From VXYL01 sp965200375 (GTDB lineage Bacteria; Pseudomonadota; Gammaproteobacteria; Pseudomonadales; Azotimanducaceae), in contig OZ241353.1 in the NCBI GenBank assembly GCA_965200375.1, positions 3,348,001 to 3,412,000 on the forward strand: a DNA stretch of 64,000 nucleotides, in the 5' to 3' direction. Positions 35,476 through 44,150 of the stretch are shown here, one piece after another. The position numbers and the translations under genes were made by a program. The notes beneath the pieces were generated by a model. That model made no database searches, was not told where the DNA came from, and was given only the letters and a program-made list of their open reading frames with translations. The number at the start of each line of letters is the position of its first letter. Position 1 is the first letter of the stretch.

Positions 35476-36576
35476 ATGGAGATCCGCTACGTCAAGGACG
35501 CCCCAAGACGTCTTGAACAGTTCGACCCGGAAGTGGAGGCGTCGACCGCGACGCATGTCGCGGAGATCTTCCGCACGCCCTTGGACGGCGCCTACAACTG
35601 GGACTACCGCGTCGTCGACAACCGCATCAAGCGCCTCTACGAGCTCGGCAAGGAGCTGAACTGGAACGGCGCCAAGGACGTCGAGTGGGCGCAGACGCCG
35701 GACTGCCACGTCGCCCCGCCGCCGTCCGCGGAAAGGGTCGAGGAAGCCATCGAGGCGTGTCCCTGGAACGGCTACGGGCCCTTCGACGCGCTCGCCCCGG
35801 ATCGGAAGCTGGCCTTCGTCCGCCACGACCAGGCCTGGTCCCTGTCGCAGTTCCTGCACGGCGAGCAAGGCGCCCTGCTGGTGGCTTCGCAGCTGGCGTC
35901 CTGCGCGCCGAGCTTCAACGCCAAGCTGTACGCGGCCTCTCAGACCTTCGACGAAGCGCGGCATGTGGAGGTGTTCAACCGCTACCTGCAAACCAAGGTC
36001 GGCTTCTCCTATCCGGTGACCGGCGGGCTCAAGGACCTCCTGGACAAGATCCTCACCGACCGGCGTTGGGACCTGAAGTTCATCGGCATGCAGATCGTCC
36101 TCGAAGGGCTGGCGCTGGCCGCGTTCCACACGGCCCGCAACGACACCGAGGATCCGGTGCTCAAGGAACTTCTGTACCTGGTGATCCGCGACGAGGCGCG
36201 CCACGTCACCTTCGGCGTGAACTACCTGGAGGAGTTCGTCGCCACGCTCTCGGAGCGCGAGCGAGAGGAGCGCGCCGAGTTCGCCTACCAGGCCTGCATC
36301 GTCAGCCGCGACCGCTTGATCGGCAACGACGTGTTCCGGCACTTCGGCTGGGACGTGGACCATGCCCGACGGGCGCTGGTGGAGCGGGGCCTCAATGCGG
36401 ACTTCCTGAACATGCTCTACGCCCGCATCGTCCCCAATCTCAAGCGCATTGGCCTGCTGACCGACGGGGTGCGCCCCAAGTTCGAGGCCATGGGAGTGCT
36501 GGACTTCGAGGATCTCGCCACGGATGGCGACATCGACTGGCGCGAGCTGGAACGGCCGCTGGACGTTGCCGCCTGA
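35476..36576 (+). CDS. Ferritin-like diiron-domain protein
   Basis: This 366-residue helical protein has two EXXH iron-ligand motifs: DEARHVEVF near residue 159 and RDEARHVTFG near 239. Additional Glu residues sit in the helices before each. That is the ligand set of ferritin-like/R2-like or AurF-like diiron oxygenases. The reaction is unknown. AAGAGG precedes ATG 35476, and a TACAAT at 35411-35416 may be the -10 box. No reductase partner is adjacent. Confidence 0.75.
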   Translation: MEIRYVKDAPRRLEQFDPEVEASTATHVAEIFRTPLDGAYNWDYRVVDNRIKRLYELGKELNWNGAKDVEWAQTPDCHVAPPPSAERVEEAIEACPWNGYGPFDALAPDRKLAFVRHDQAWSLSQFLHGEQGALLVASQLASCAPSFNAKLYAASQTFDEARHVEVFNRYLQTKVGFSYPVTGGLKDLLDKILTDRRWDLKFIGMQIVLEGLALAAFHTARNDTEDPVLKELLYLVIRDEARHVTFGVNYLEEFVATLSEREREERAEFAYQACIVSRDRLIGNDVFRHFGWDVDHARRALVERGLNADFLNMLYARIVPNLKRIGLLTDGVRPKFEAMGVLDFEDLATDGDIDWRELERPLDVAA

Positions 36577-36611
36577 GCGCCTGCGGGGCGCGGTCCGTCG
36601 CCAGGGGCGAC

Positions 36612-37397
36612 CTAGGCGGAGTCGAAGTCTGCGCCGACCACCGCGCCGAGGGTCGGCCCGATCTCCCGGTGCAGCGCCAGGTCCGCCATGCTGTCGAGGG
36701 GCGTCGGCTCGCGGTTCACAATCGCCAGCCGCGCGCCCCGGCGCTTCGCGTACTCCGGGAATCCGGCCGCCGGGTAGACGACCAGCGAGGAGCCGATGGC
36801 CAGGAACAGATCGCAGGCATCGGCGAGGGCCTGCGCCCGGGCCATCGCCTCGGCGGGCATCGGCTGGCCGAAGGAGATGGTCGCCGTCTTGACGATGCCG
36901 CCGCAGGCGGCGCACGGCAGAACCGAGCCCCGCGCTTCGAACTGCCGCTTGAGGTCCGCCAGCTCGAAGCGCCGCTCGCAGTCGAGACACTTGGCGTAGC
37001 GCGTGTTGCCATGCAGCTCCACCACCTGGTCGTCCGGCACGCCGGCGTCCTGGTGCAGGTTGTCCACGTTCTGGGTGATGACGCCGTCGGCCTTGCCGGC
37101 GGCCACGAGCCTCGCCACCGCCAAGTGGCCCTGGTTGGGCTTGGCGGCATCGAAGCTGGCGCCGTCGCTGGCGAAGCGCCGCCGCCAGGATTCTCGGCGC
37201 ACCGCTTCGGAGGCGAGGAAGTCCTGGAACTCGATGGGCTTGATGCGGTTCCAGACGCCGGTGCCGGGGCTGCGGAAGTCCGGAATGCCGGACTCGGTGC
37301 TGATGCCGGCGCCGGTGAACACCGCCACTCGCCGGGCGCTGTCGATCAACGCGCGCAAGCGCCCGAGTTCGTCCTGGGGGGGCTGCTCGGCTGGCAA
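36612..37397 (-). CDS. Sirtuin-type NAD-dependent protein deacylase
   Basis: This 261-residue sirtuin has GAGISTESGIPDFRS (NAD loop), TQNVDNLHQDAG, the catalytic His in ELHGN, a Cys4 zinc site (CLDC and CAAC) and GSSLVVYPAAGFP. It removes acyl groups from lysines using NAD+. All motifs are intact, and the length is typical of bacterial CobB/Sir2 proteins. It lies 30 bp after the convergent kinase-family gene. Confidence 0.9.
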   Translation of the reverse strand: MPAEQPPQDELGRLRALIDSARRVAVFTGAGISTESGIPDFRSPGTGVWNRIKPIEFQDFLASEAVRRESWRRRFASDGASFDAAKPNQGHLAVARLVAAGKADGVITQNVDNLHQDAGVPDDQVVELHGNTRYAKCLDCERRFELADLKRQFEARGSVLPCAACGGIVKTATISFGQPMPAEAMARAQALADACDLFLAIGSSLVVYPAAGFPEYAKRRGARLAIVNREPTPLDSMADLALHREIGPTLGAVVGADFDSA

Positions 37398-37427
37398 GGG
37401 GCCTCTCGCGTGGGCGGTGGAACGCCA

Positions 37428-38093
37428 TCATGCACGATGTACGCCGCGGTCGTCGTATCGGCCGTGGCGCAGCCGCTCGAAGGCGGTGGGCCGTGGCGGC
37501 TGCGCCGCCACCGCGAGCACCCGCTCGGCGCACTGCCGTGGCGTCAGCGCCCCAGTGTCCACTTCGACATCGTAGCGGCAGTCCCGATGCACCGACTCCC
37601 AGTGCGCCGCGGCGGTTCCCGGAAAACGGCCCGGCCGGGCCGCCTCCCTGGCCGATGCCGTGGCGAGATCGCACCGTACGCCCACGAAGGTGACGGCAAA
37701 GCCCTCGAGGACCTCGAGATAGTCTGCCAGGAACCCGCGCTCGAGCAGCAAGTCGTCCACCACCACGTCGATGCCGGTGCTCGCGAAGGCGGCTGCCGCC
37801 CGACGCATGCCGCGCAGCGTCCGGCGGCCCACGTCGCCGAAACGCAAGGCCGTGCGGGTGCCTGCCCCGGTCGGCACCACGTTCAACCCGCGTGCGCCGG
37901 GTTCGCCCGGGCCGGCATTCATGCCGCGAAACCGAGGCGCCATGCCGTCCCGGAATTGGTCCAGGGAGATGTGCTGCACCGGCGCCGTGCTGAGGCGGGC
38001 GATGGCCAGCGCCAGCGTCGTCTTACCGGCGCTCGACGAGCCGTTCAGCAGGATGACGCGGCCTTTCGCCACCGTGGTAGCCGCAGCCTTCAT
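37428..38093 (-). CDS. Chloramphenicol-phosphotransferase-like P-loop kinase
   Basis: This 221-residue kinase has Walker A LLNGSSSAGKTTLA at about residues 15-28. VVVDDLLLERGFLADYL and VRCDLATASAREAARPGR follow as in CPT-family enzymes. Members phosphorylate chloramphenicol or unknown small molecules, so a resistance role is only a guess. ATG 38093 overlaps the stop of the upstream PfkB-kinase gene (ATGA), so the two form a coupled pair. Confidence 0.75.
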   Translation of the reverse strand: MKAAATTVAKGRVILLNGSSSAGKTTLALAIARLSTAPVQHISLDQFRDGMAPRFRGMNAGPGEPGARGLNVVPTGAGTRTALRFGDVGRRTLRGMRRAAAAFASTGIDVVVDDLLLERGFLADYLEVLEGFAVTFVGVRCDLATASAREAARPGRFPGTAAAHWESVHRDCRYDVEVDTGALTPRQCAERVLAVAAQPPRPTAFERLRHGRYDDRGVHRA

Positions 38094-39106
38094 GGCTGGG
38101 CCAGCCAAGCCGGCGAGTGCCCCCAGGCGTCGCGGTAGCGCTGCCGGAAGCCGCAGCAGGAATGGCACTGGGTGCCGGCCGTCTCCAGCACGATGGCCGC
38201 CGCTGCGGCGCCGCTGCGCACGGCGTCGCGAAGGCCAGCGCCCCGCAACCGCGCGTGGACGAAGCCGGCGCGGAAGGCGTCGCCGCAGCCAGTGGAATCC
38301 ACCACCGTCGCCGTGGCCGCGCGTTCCTCGCCGTCGGCGTCGGCAAGGCACCGCCAGAAGCAGCCCCGGGCGCCCCGGGTGACGACGAGCAGGGCCAGGG
38401 CGTCGAGGTGCTCGGCGGCCATGCCGCGCAGTGTCGCGTGTTCGTACTCGTTGACCATCACGGCGTCGGACAGGCCCAGCAGCGCCCGCGCGTCCTCGGC
38501 GGCGAAGTCGGTCAGATTCTGCCCCGGGTCCGTCAGGAACGGCACGCCGGCCCGGCGCAGCGCCCGCGCAGCCGCGATCATGTTGCCGGGCACGTCCGGC
38601 GCCAGGATGGCGTAGTCGCAACCCTCGCGTCGAAGCACTGCCGGCAGGTGTTCCGCAAGCCAACGCGGTGTGCCTGGGGCCGCGCCCGGACCACCGAAGA
38701 AGCCGGTGATCTGGTTCTGTTCGCGATCGGTGAAGATGAAGCCGTGGGCGCTGTGGGGCCCTGCCGCGATCTGGATGCCATCGGCCCTGATGCCGTGTTG
38801 GCGCAGGTGGCGGGCGTAGTCGCTGGCCGGGAAGTCCTGGCCGGCCAGCACGAGGGGCAACGGGGCGTCGCCGAGCAGCTTCAGCGTGTAGGCGATGTTC
38901 ATGGCGCAGCCTCCGAACCGGCGCTCGAAGGCAGCCAGCTGCAGCGACAGATTGATGCCCGGATGGCGCGGCAGCGAACGCAGCAGGCCGGGGTACGAAC
39001 AGACGTAGTCGATGGCCAGCGTCCCCGTGACCAGGATGCGCTGCGGCCGGCCGCCGGGCGGTCGCTTCGGTCGAGCAGGCAACGACAATGGCGGCGTCTC
39101 CGTCAA
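38090..39106 (-). CDS. PfkB-family (ribokinase/adenosine-kinase-like) sugar or nucleoside kinase
   Basis: From TTG 39106 the protein has 338 residues. RFGGCAMNIAYTLKLLG (PfkB motif 1) and VVDSTGCGDAFRAGFV (motif 2, catalytic Asp) are intact, and VNEYE resembles the adenosine kinase subgroup. The frame is open to 39232, but that extension crosses the divergent nucleoside transporter start at 39162, so an internal start is preferred. The exact codon is uncertain. With the neighbouring CNT transporter, nucleoside salvage (import, then phosphorylation) is a reasonable inference. Confidence 0.82.
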   Translation of the reverse strand: MTETPPLSLPARPKRPPGGRPQRILVTGTLAIDYVCSYPGLLRSLPRHPGINLSLQLAAFERRFGGCAMNIAYTLKLLGDAPLPLVLAGQDFPASDYARHLRQHGIRADGIQIAAGPHSAHGFIFTDREQNQITGFFGGPGAAPGTPRWLAEHLPAVLRREGCDYAILAPDVPGNMIAAARALRRAGVPFLTDPGQNLTDFAAEDARALLGLSDAVMVNEYEHATLRGMAAEHLDALALLVVTRGARGCFWRCLADADGEERAATATVVDSTGCGDAFRAGFVHARLRGAGLRDAVRSGAAAAAIVLETAGTQCHSCCGFRQRYRDAWGHSPAWLAQP

Positions 39107-39161
39107 GTAAGATGCAGCTGCTCCGTCGCGAAGCGGCGGCTTTGGCGGCAGGGCAGGGCGC

Positions 39162-40415
39162 ATGCAAGGGCTGATCGGCATTTTCGCCTTGTTGGGGGTG
39201 GCCTGGCTACTCGCCGAGCGACGGCGCGACATCCGCTACGGCCAAGCGGCGATCGGTCTCGCCGCCCAGGCGGTGCTGGCCTTCCTGCTGCTCAACGTGC
39301 CCTGGGTGCGGGACGGCCTGCTGCTGCTCAACCACCTCGTGCGCGCCATGGAAGCCGCCACCACGGCCGGCACTTCCTTCGTGTTCGGTTTCCTCGGCGG
39401 CGAACCGCCGCCCTTCGCCTTCGCGGCCGACAGCCCGGCGAAGACGCTGGCGCCTATCTTCGCCTTTCGCATACTGCCGCAGATCCTGGTGTTCAGCGTG
39501 GTGGTGGCGCTGCTGTGGCACTGGCGCGTGCTGCCGCTCCTGGTGCGCGGCTTCGCATGGGGGCTCCGCAAGACGCTGCGTCTCGACGGCGCGGTGGGCG
39601 TCGCCGCGGCGTCCAGCGTGTTCCTGGGCCTGGTCGAGTCGCCGTTGGTGATACGCGCCTACCTCGCCAGCCTGTCGCGCTCGGATTTCTTCGTGGTGGT
39701 CACCTGCGGCATGTCCACCGTGGCCGGCTCGATCATGGTGCTCTACGCCACGGTGCTGGCGCCGGTGGTAGAAGGGGCGTTGGGCCATGTGCTGATCGCT
39801 TCGGTGGTCAACGTCATCGGCGCGGTGGTGGTGGCGCGCATCCTGGTACCGGAGACCGGCCCTGGGCACGGCGCCTTGCCGGCCACCACGCTGCGCTACG
39901 AGAGCACCATGGACGCCATCAGCCGGGGCACCACGGACGGCCTGCGGCTGGTGGCGAACGTCGGCTCGATGGTGATCGTGCTGGTGTCGCTGGTAGCCCT
40001 CGTGAACTACGCCCTCGGCGCCTGGACGGTGGCGGCGGCGCCGTTGGCGCTGGAGCGGATCACCGGCTGGCTGTTCATGCCGGTCGCCTGGCTGATGGGT
40101 GTGCCTTGGGCGGAGGCCGCGGCGGCCGGCGCCCTGCTGGGCACCAAGGTGATGCTGAACGAACTCATCGCCTACCTCGAGTTCGCGGCGACCGGGGACG
40201 CGCTCTCCGCCCGCACTCGCCTCATCCTCACCTACGCGCTGTGCGGATTCACCAACTTCGGCAGTCTCGGCATCCTGATCGGCGGCGTCAGCGCGCTGGT
40301 GCCGGAGAGGCGCGCTGAGCTGCTCCGCCTAGGGCCGCGAACCCTGGTCGCCGGGACGCTCGTCTCCTGTCTCACGGGAACCATCGCGGGCCTCGTCGGG
40401 CAGCCGCTCGGCTAG
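39162..40415 (+). CDS. Concentrative nucleoside transporter (CNT family)
   Basis: This 417-residue inner-membrane carrier has about 10-12 TM segments. The CNT signatures FVFGFLGGE, FAFRILPQILVFS and LVESPLVIRAYLASLSRSDFF are visible, and FTNFGSLGILIGG near the C-terminus contains the family substrate/ion-binding loop. It imports nucleosides with a sodium or proton gradient. It is divergent from the PfkB kinase. The 3' end overlaps the convergent threonine aldolase gene by 87 bp. Confidence 0.9.
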   Translation: MQGLIGIFALLGVAWLLAERRRDIRYGQAAIGLAAQAVLAFLLLNVPWVRDGLLLLNHLVRAMEAATTAGTSFVFGFLGGEPPPFAFAADSPAKTLAPIFAFRILPQILVFSVVVALLWHWRVLPLLVRGFAWGLRKTLRLDGAVGVAAASSVFLGLVESPLVIRAYLASLSRSDFFVVVTCGMSTVAGSIMVLYATVLAPVVEGALGHVLIASVVNVIGAVVVARILVPETGPGHGALPATTLRYESTMDAISRGTTDGLRLVANVGSMVIVLVSLVALVNYALGAWTVAAAPLALERITGWLFMPVAWLMGVPWAEAAAAGALLGTKVMLNELIAYLEFAATGDALSARTRLILTYALCGFTNFGSLGILIGGVSALVPERRAELLRLGPRTLVAGTLVSCLTGTIAGLVGQPLG

Positions 40416-41408
40416 GTCGACGGTCCCCAGGGCGCGGTCGACGCTGTCGAGCACTTGCGCGACATCGCCGTCGCCGATGTCCTGGTGCAGCACCCAGCGG
40501 CTGCCGACGACGGAGATGCGCTCGCGTCGCAACGGCACCGCCAAAGCAAGCGCGGTGCCATCGTCCACGAAAACCATGTTGGTGCGCTGCGTCGCCGCTA
40601 CGCCGAGGTCCCGGAGCCCGGCCGCCAGCCGCGCGGCGCGGTCGTGGTCTTCGGCGAGGCGGGAGACGTTGTGCGCCAGGGCGTAGAGGCCAGCCGCGGC
40701 CAGCACGCCGGCCTGCCGCATGCCGCCGCCTAGCACCTTGCGCCAGCGCCGGGCCGCCGCGACGAACTCGCTGTCGCCGCACAGCACGGAGCCGGCCGGC
40801 GCCCCAAGGCCCTTGGAAAGGCAAACCGATACCGAGTGGCAGGACCGGGCGATCGCGGACGGCGTCGTGGCCAGCGCCACAGCGGCGTTGAACAGCCGCG
40901 CTCCGTCGAGGTGCAAGCCAAGGCGGTGGCGATCCGCCAGCGCCCGGGCGTCGCGAAAGTAGGGCGCCGCGATGGGCTGGCCGGCCTGCGTGTTCTCCAG
41001 GCAGACGAGCCTGGTGCGGGCGAAGTGGTCGTCCTCCGGCTTGATGGCCGCCTCGACGGCCGACAGCGAGAGGGTGCCGTCGGCCTGGAAGGGCAGGGGC
41101 TGCGGCACGATGCCGCCAAGAGCCGCGGCGCCGCCGCCCTCGAAGCGGTAGGCGTGGGCCTCCTGGCCGGCGATGTACTCGTCGCCGCGACGGCAGTGGG
41201 CGAGCAGGGCGGCAAGGTTGGACTGCGTGCCGCTGGCCAGAAACAGACCGGCTTCGAAGCCGAGCCGATCGGCGCACTCGGCCTGCAGGCGGTTGACGGT
41301 CGGGTCTTCCCCGTACACGTCGTCGCCGACGTCTGCCGCGGCCATTGCGGCGCGCATTCCCGGCGACGGTTTGGTGACGGTGTCGGAGCGGAGGTCGATC
41401 TCCGGCAT
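40329..41408 (-). CDS. ltaE: Low-specificity L-threonine aldolase
   Basis: This 359-residue PLP enzyme cleaves L-threonine/allo-threonine to glycine and acetaldehyde. It starts IDLRSDTVTKPSPGMR and has GDDVYGEDPTVN and SGTQSNLAAL. The PLP-lysine is in CLSKGLGAPAGS and the C-terminal region fits the family. ATG 41408 is chosen because similarity begins there, although the frame extends to 41867. The stop end overlaps the CNT transporter gene by 87 bp on the opposite strand. Confidence 0.92.
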   Translation of the reverse strand: MPEIDLRSDTVTKPSPGMRAAMAAADVGDDVYGEDPTVNRLQAECADRLGFEAGLFLASGTQSNLAALLAHCRRGDEYIAGQEAHAYRFEGGGAAALGGIVPQPLPFQADGTLSLSAVEAAIKPEDDHFARTRLVCLENTQAGQPIAAPYFRDARALADRHRLGLHLDGARLFNAAVALATTPSAIARSCHSVSVCLSKGLGAPAGSVLCGDSEFVAAARRWRKVLGGGMRQAGVLAAAGLYALAHNVSRLAEDHDRAARLAAGLRDLGVAATQRTNMVFVDDGTALALAVPLRRERISVVGSRWVLHQDIGDGDVAQVLDSVDRALGTVDLAERLPDEARDGSRETGDERPGDQGSRP

Positions 41409-41440
41409 CGGCACCCGGCGCTTGGGTCCGCGACGCCCAG

Positions 41441-41851
41441 CTACGGACCCGCCGCGAGAGACACGTTGGCGACGCCAGCCTGGCGGGCCGAATCCATGAT
41501 GTAGACGAGCGTCTCCGTCTTGGAGTCCGGGTGCGGATGGATGATCACGGGCGCTTCGTGGTTCTCGGCGTGCAGGCGCTCGATGTTGGCGCGTACCGAG
41601 CGAATGTCCACGTCCCGCTGCGCGATGACCACCCGGTCCCGGCTGGTGACGCGCACGACGATGCTCTTCTTGTCCGGATCGACCGTCTTCGGCTGGTCGT
41701 CTTCCGGCTGGTTGACGTCGAGCCCCACTTCCTTGACGAAGGTTGCCGTGACGATGAAGAAGATCAACATGATGAAGACGACGTCGAGCATCGGCGTCAG
41801 GTTGATCTTGTTCTCGCCTTCGTTCTCCTCGCGGGCGGTCAGTCGGCGCAT
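41441..41851 (-). CDS. exbD: ExbD/TolR-family biopolymer transport protein
   Basis: This 136-residue inner-membrane protein has one TM helix near residues 20-42. The conserved Asp in LTPMLDVVFIMLIFF carries the proton pathway, and a periplasmic domain ends in ARQAGVANVSL. It works with an ExbB/TolQ channel and TonB or TolA. No exbB, tonB or second exbD gene is adjacent, so its partners must lie elsewhere. It precedes ltaE on the same strand by 32 bp. Confidence 0.9.
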   Translation of the reverse strand: MRRLTAREENEGENKINLTPMLDVVFIMLIFFIVTATFVKEVGLDVNQPEDDQPKTVDPDKKSIVVRVTSRDRVVIAQRDVDIRSVRANIERLHAENHEAPVIIHPHPDSKTETLVYIMDSARQAGVANVSLAAGP

Positions 41852-42190
41852 TCGTCCCTCCTAGCATCTGCCATCGGCGCAGCCAAGCTGCAGGCGCTAG
41901 CGTAGCACCTCCGGCGGTTCAAGGGGTTAAAGCCAGAGGGCGCTGCGTACGGCTGCGGGAGACAGTTCATACACAACCGCGGTGCAGGAACGTCGGCAGG
42001 CGAATTTGCGGATTCAACCTCTAATCTAGATCAGAATATAGCCCTATATATATGATAATAGGGACAATTTGTATTCTACTGCTACTTGCTCCAACAGCTA
42101 TCCCCAACCATGAACCATTGATGACACCTTCTGTCCACAAAGTTATCCACAACTTGGAAGCGCCCTGTCCGGCGGGTGGCCTGCCGTAGA
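41852..42190. other. 339-bp non-coding stretch with AT-rich island and one DnaA-box sequence
   Basis: No gene is convincing here. From about 42000 to 42150 the sequence turns AT-rich. It contains the inverted repeat CCCTAT...ATAGGG (42042-42047 / 42058-42063), several TATA-like runs and a perfect TTATCCACA (42143-42151) flanked by AAGTT/AACTT. The last 40 bp lead into the acyl-CoA dehydrogenase gene, so this is at least its promoter region. A role in replication is not shown. Confidence 0.5.
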
Positions 42191-43834
42191 ATGTCGTCCA
42201 TGGACGAGGCCCGCCACGCTGTCGCCACGGCTGCCGCACTGCTTCGTTCCGCTGCTGCGGCGCTGCGGTGCCGCGATGCGGACGACGTGCAGATCGAACT
42301 GCGCGATCTCGCTCTGTCGTGGGCGGAGCTCTACGTCGCCGAGGTGCTCCTCGAGGCGACGCCGACCGGCGCAGGCCTGCCGGGGGCGCTCGCCCGCATC
42401 TTCTGCGCCGAGGCAGTGGGCAACCTGCACGCTCGGCTGCGGGTACGCCACGGCGCCTTCGGCCTGACGCCCGATGCCGTCGACGACGCGCCGAGCCTGG
42501 CGTTCATGGATGCCGCGCTGGCGCCAGGGGCCGTTGCCGCGGCCGGCGAGCAGGTTCGCGCCTCGGGGATAGTGGACGTGGCGCTCGACGCCGAGCACGA
42601 GCTCATGCGCAGCACCTTCCGGCGTTTCGCCGAAGACAAGGTGATGCCGCTGGCTGCCGACGTCCACCGCCGCGACGCCATGATCCCGGACGCCATCATC
42701 GACGGCCTGCGCGAACTCGGCTGCTTCGGCATCTGCGTACCGACCCGCTACGGCGGCCTGAATCCGGACCACGGGGACGACAGCCTGGGCATGGTGGTGG
42801 TGACGGAGGAGCTGTCCCGGGGATCGCTGGGCGCCGCCGGGAGCCTGATCACGCGACCGGAAATCATGGCCCGGGCCTTGTTGGCCGGCGGCACCGAGGC
42901 GCAGAAGGCCCGCTGGCTGCCTGGCATCGCCGCCGGCGACCCGCTGGTGGCGATCTCGGTCACCGAGCCGGACACCGGTTCCGACGTGGCGGCAGTGGCG
43001 TTGCGGGCGGCGCCGAAGCGTCTCGGGGGCCAGCCCGGCTGGGCGCTCTCGGGGGCCAAGACATGGTGTACGTTCGCTGGCAAGGCGGGCGTCATCCTGG
43101 TGCTGGCGCGAACGGATCCCACGGTCGCGCCGCCGCACCGCGGCCTGTCGCTGTTCGTGGTGGAGAAGCCGAGCAGCGGCGGCCGCTCCTTTCGGCACGC
43201 CAGTCCACATGGCGCGGACGGCGGCTCGCTCGTCGGACGGGCCATTCCGACCATCGGCTACCGCGGCATGCACTCCTTCGAGTTGGCCTTCGACGAATAC
43301 TTCGTCCCCCACAGCGCCCTTGTCGGCGAGGACGGCGGCCAAGGCAGGGGCTTCTACTACACCATGCGCGGCTTCGCCGGGGGGCGACTGCAGACCGCCG
43401 CTCGGGCCACCGGCCTCATGCGCGCCGCCGCCGAGCGCGGCCTGGCGTACGCCGAGCAGCGCACGGTGTTCGGACGCCCGGTCGCCAGCTATCCGCTGAC
43501 GCTCGCCAAGCTCGCCGGCATGGCCGCTGCCATCGCTGCCTGCCAGCACGTCTCGTATGCGGTGGCCGCCGCCATGGACCGAGGCGACGGCCAGCTCGAA
43601 GCGAGCCTCGCGAAGCTCTTCGCTTGCCGCGCTGCGGAGCGGGTCACCCGGGAGTCCATGCAGCTGCACGGCGGCATGGGCTATGCCGAGGAGTCCGACG
43701 TGAGCCGCTACTACGTCGATGCCCGGGTGCTGTCCATCTTCGAGGGCACGGAAGAGACGCTGGCGCTGAAAGTCGTCGGCAAAGCGCTCTTGGCCGACGG
43801 CGTCCACTTGACGGAGCTCGCCCGGCCACTGTGA
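42191..43834 (+). CDS. Acyl-CoA dehydrogenase family flavoprotein
   Basis: This is a 547-residue protein. An unusual ~130-residue N-terminal helical region precedes the dehydrogenase core, which begins near ALDAEHELMRSTFRRFAEDK. SVTEPDTGSDVAAVALRA (FAD/substrate signature), LHGGMGYAEESDVSRYYVDAR and the catalytic-loop Glu in SIFEGTEE are present. It oxidises an acyl-CoA using FAD and ETF; the substrate is unknown. GTG 42176, ATG 42191 and ATG 42200 are all in frame; 42191 is a compromise. No other fatty-acid gene is adjacent. Confidence 0.9.
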   Translation: MSSMDEARHAVATAAALLRSAAAALRCRDADDVQIELRDLALSWAELYVAEVLLEATPTGAGLPGALARIFCAEAVGNLHARLRVRHGAFGLTPDAVDDAPSLAFMDAALAPGAVAAAGEQVRASGIVDVALDAEHELMRSTFRRFAEDKVMPLAADVHRRDAMIPDAIIDGLRELGCFGICVPTRYGGLNPDHGDDSLGMVVVTEELSRGSLGAAGSLITRPEIMARALLAGGTEAQKARWLPGIAAGDPLVAISVTEPDTGSDVAAVALRAAPKRLGGQPGWALSGAKTWCTFAGKAGVILVLARTDPTVAPPHRGLSLFVVEKPSSGGRSFRHASPHGADGGSLVGRAIPTIGYRGMHSFELAFDEYFVPHSALVGEDGGQGRGFYYTMRGFAGGRLQTAARATGLMRAAAERGLAYAEQRTVFGRPVASYPLTLAKLAGMAAAIAACQHVSYAVAAAMDRGDGQLEASLAKLFACRAAERVTRESMQLHGGMGYAEESDVSRYYVDARVLSIFEGTEETLALKVVGKALLADGVHLTELARPL

Positions 43835-44150
43835 ACATTTCGCATAATGCATATTATGTTAAATATTGGAGAATTCCTGGGAATAGCGCTGCGCCGCCAA
43901 GCGACGGCATCTCCCCTAGAGCGCTATGCCGGACCAGAGCGTCGACAACCTTCGCTCGATGCATTGTTGATCGCGCACACGCCCGAGGACGACCGCGCCT
44001 TTACGCAGCCCGACTCCACTCCCGTCGTGGCCGAAAGGAAGGGACAGCGAGCACGGCCTTGGGCTCGGGTGGCCGCAGGGCTGTCGCAGACGGTCGGATA
44101 GGTGCGATAGCCAAACCACTCGCTCACGAAATTGCCGTGGTCCCTCACTG
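43835..44150. other. 316-bp stretch between acyl-CoA dehydrogenase and methyltransferase
   Basis: It opens AT-rich, with a hairpin CATAAT-GCAT-ATTATG at 43844-43859 shortly after the dehydrogenase stop. This could act as a terminator or regulatory structure, although no T-run follows. Small frames exist, such as 84 residues from 43847 on the plus strand, but none resembles a known protein or has a good start signal. Confidence 0.35.

Noticed and set aside
37428..38093. Calling the CPT-like kinase a chloramphenicol resistance gene
   Set aside because: The family is broad and no resistance context is present.
41985..42155. Calling this region oriC
   Set aside because: Only one consensus DnaA box and no dnaA, dnaN, gyrB or mnmG neighbours.
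42021..42239. 72-codon minus-strand frame in the AT-rich island
   Set aside because: No family, poor start signal, overlaps the dehydrogenase start.
42143..43852. 569-codon minus-strand frame opposite the acyl-CoA dehydrogenase
   Set aside because: Antisense shadow with low-complexity Gly/Arg/His composition.
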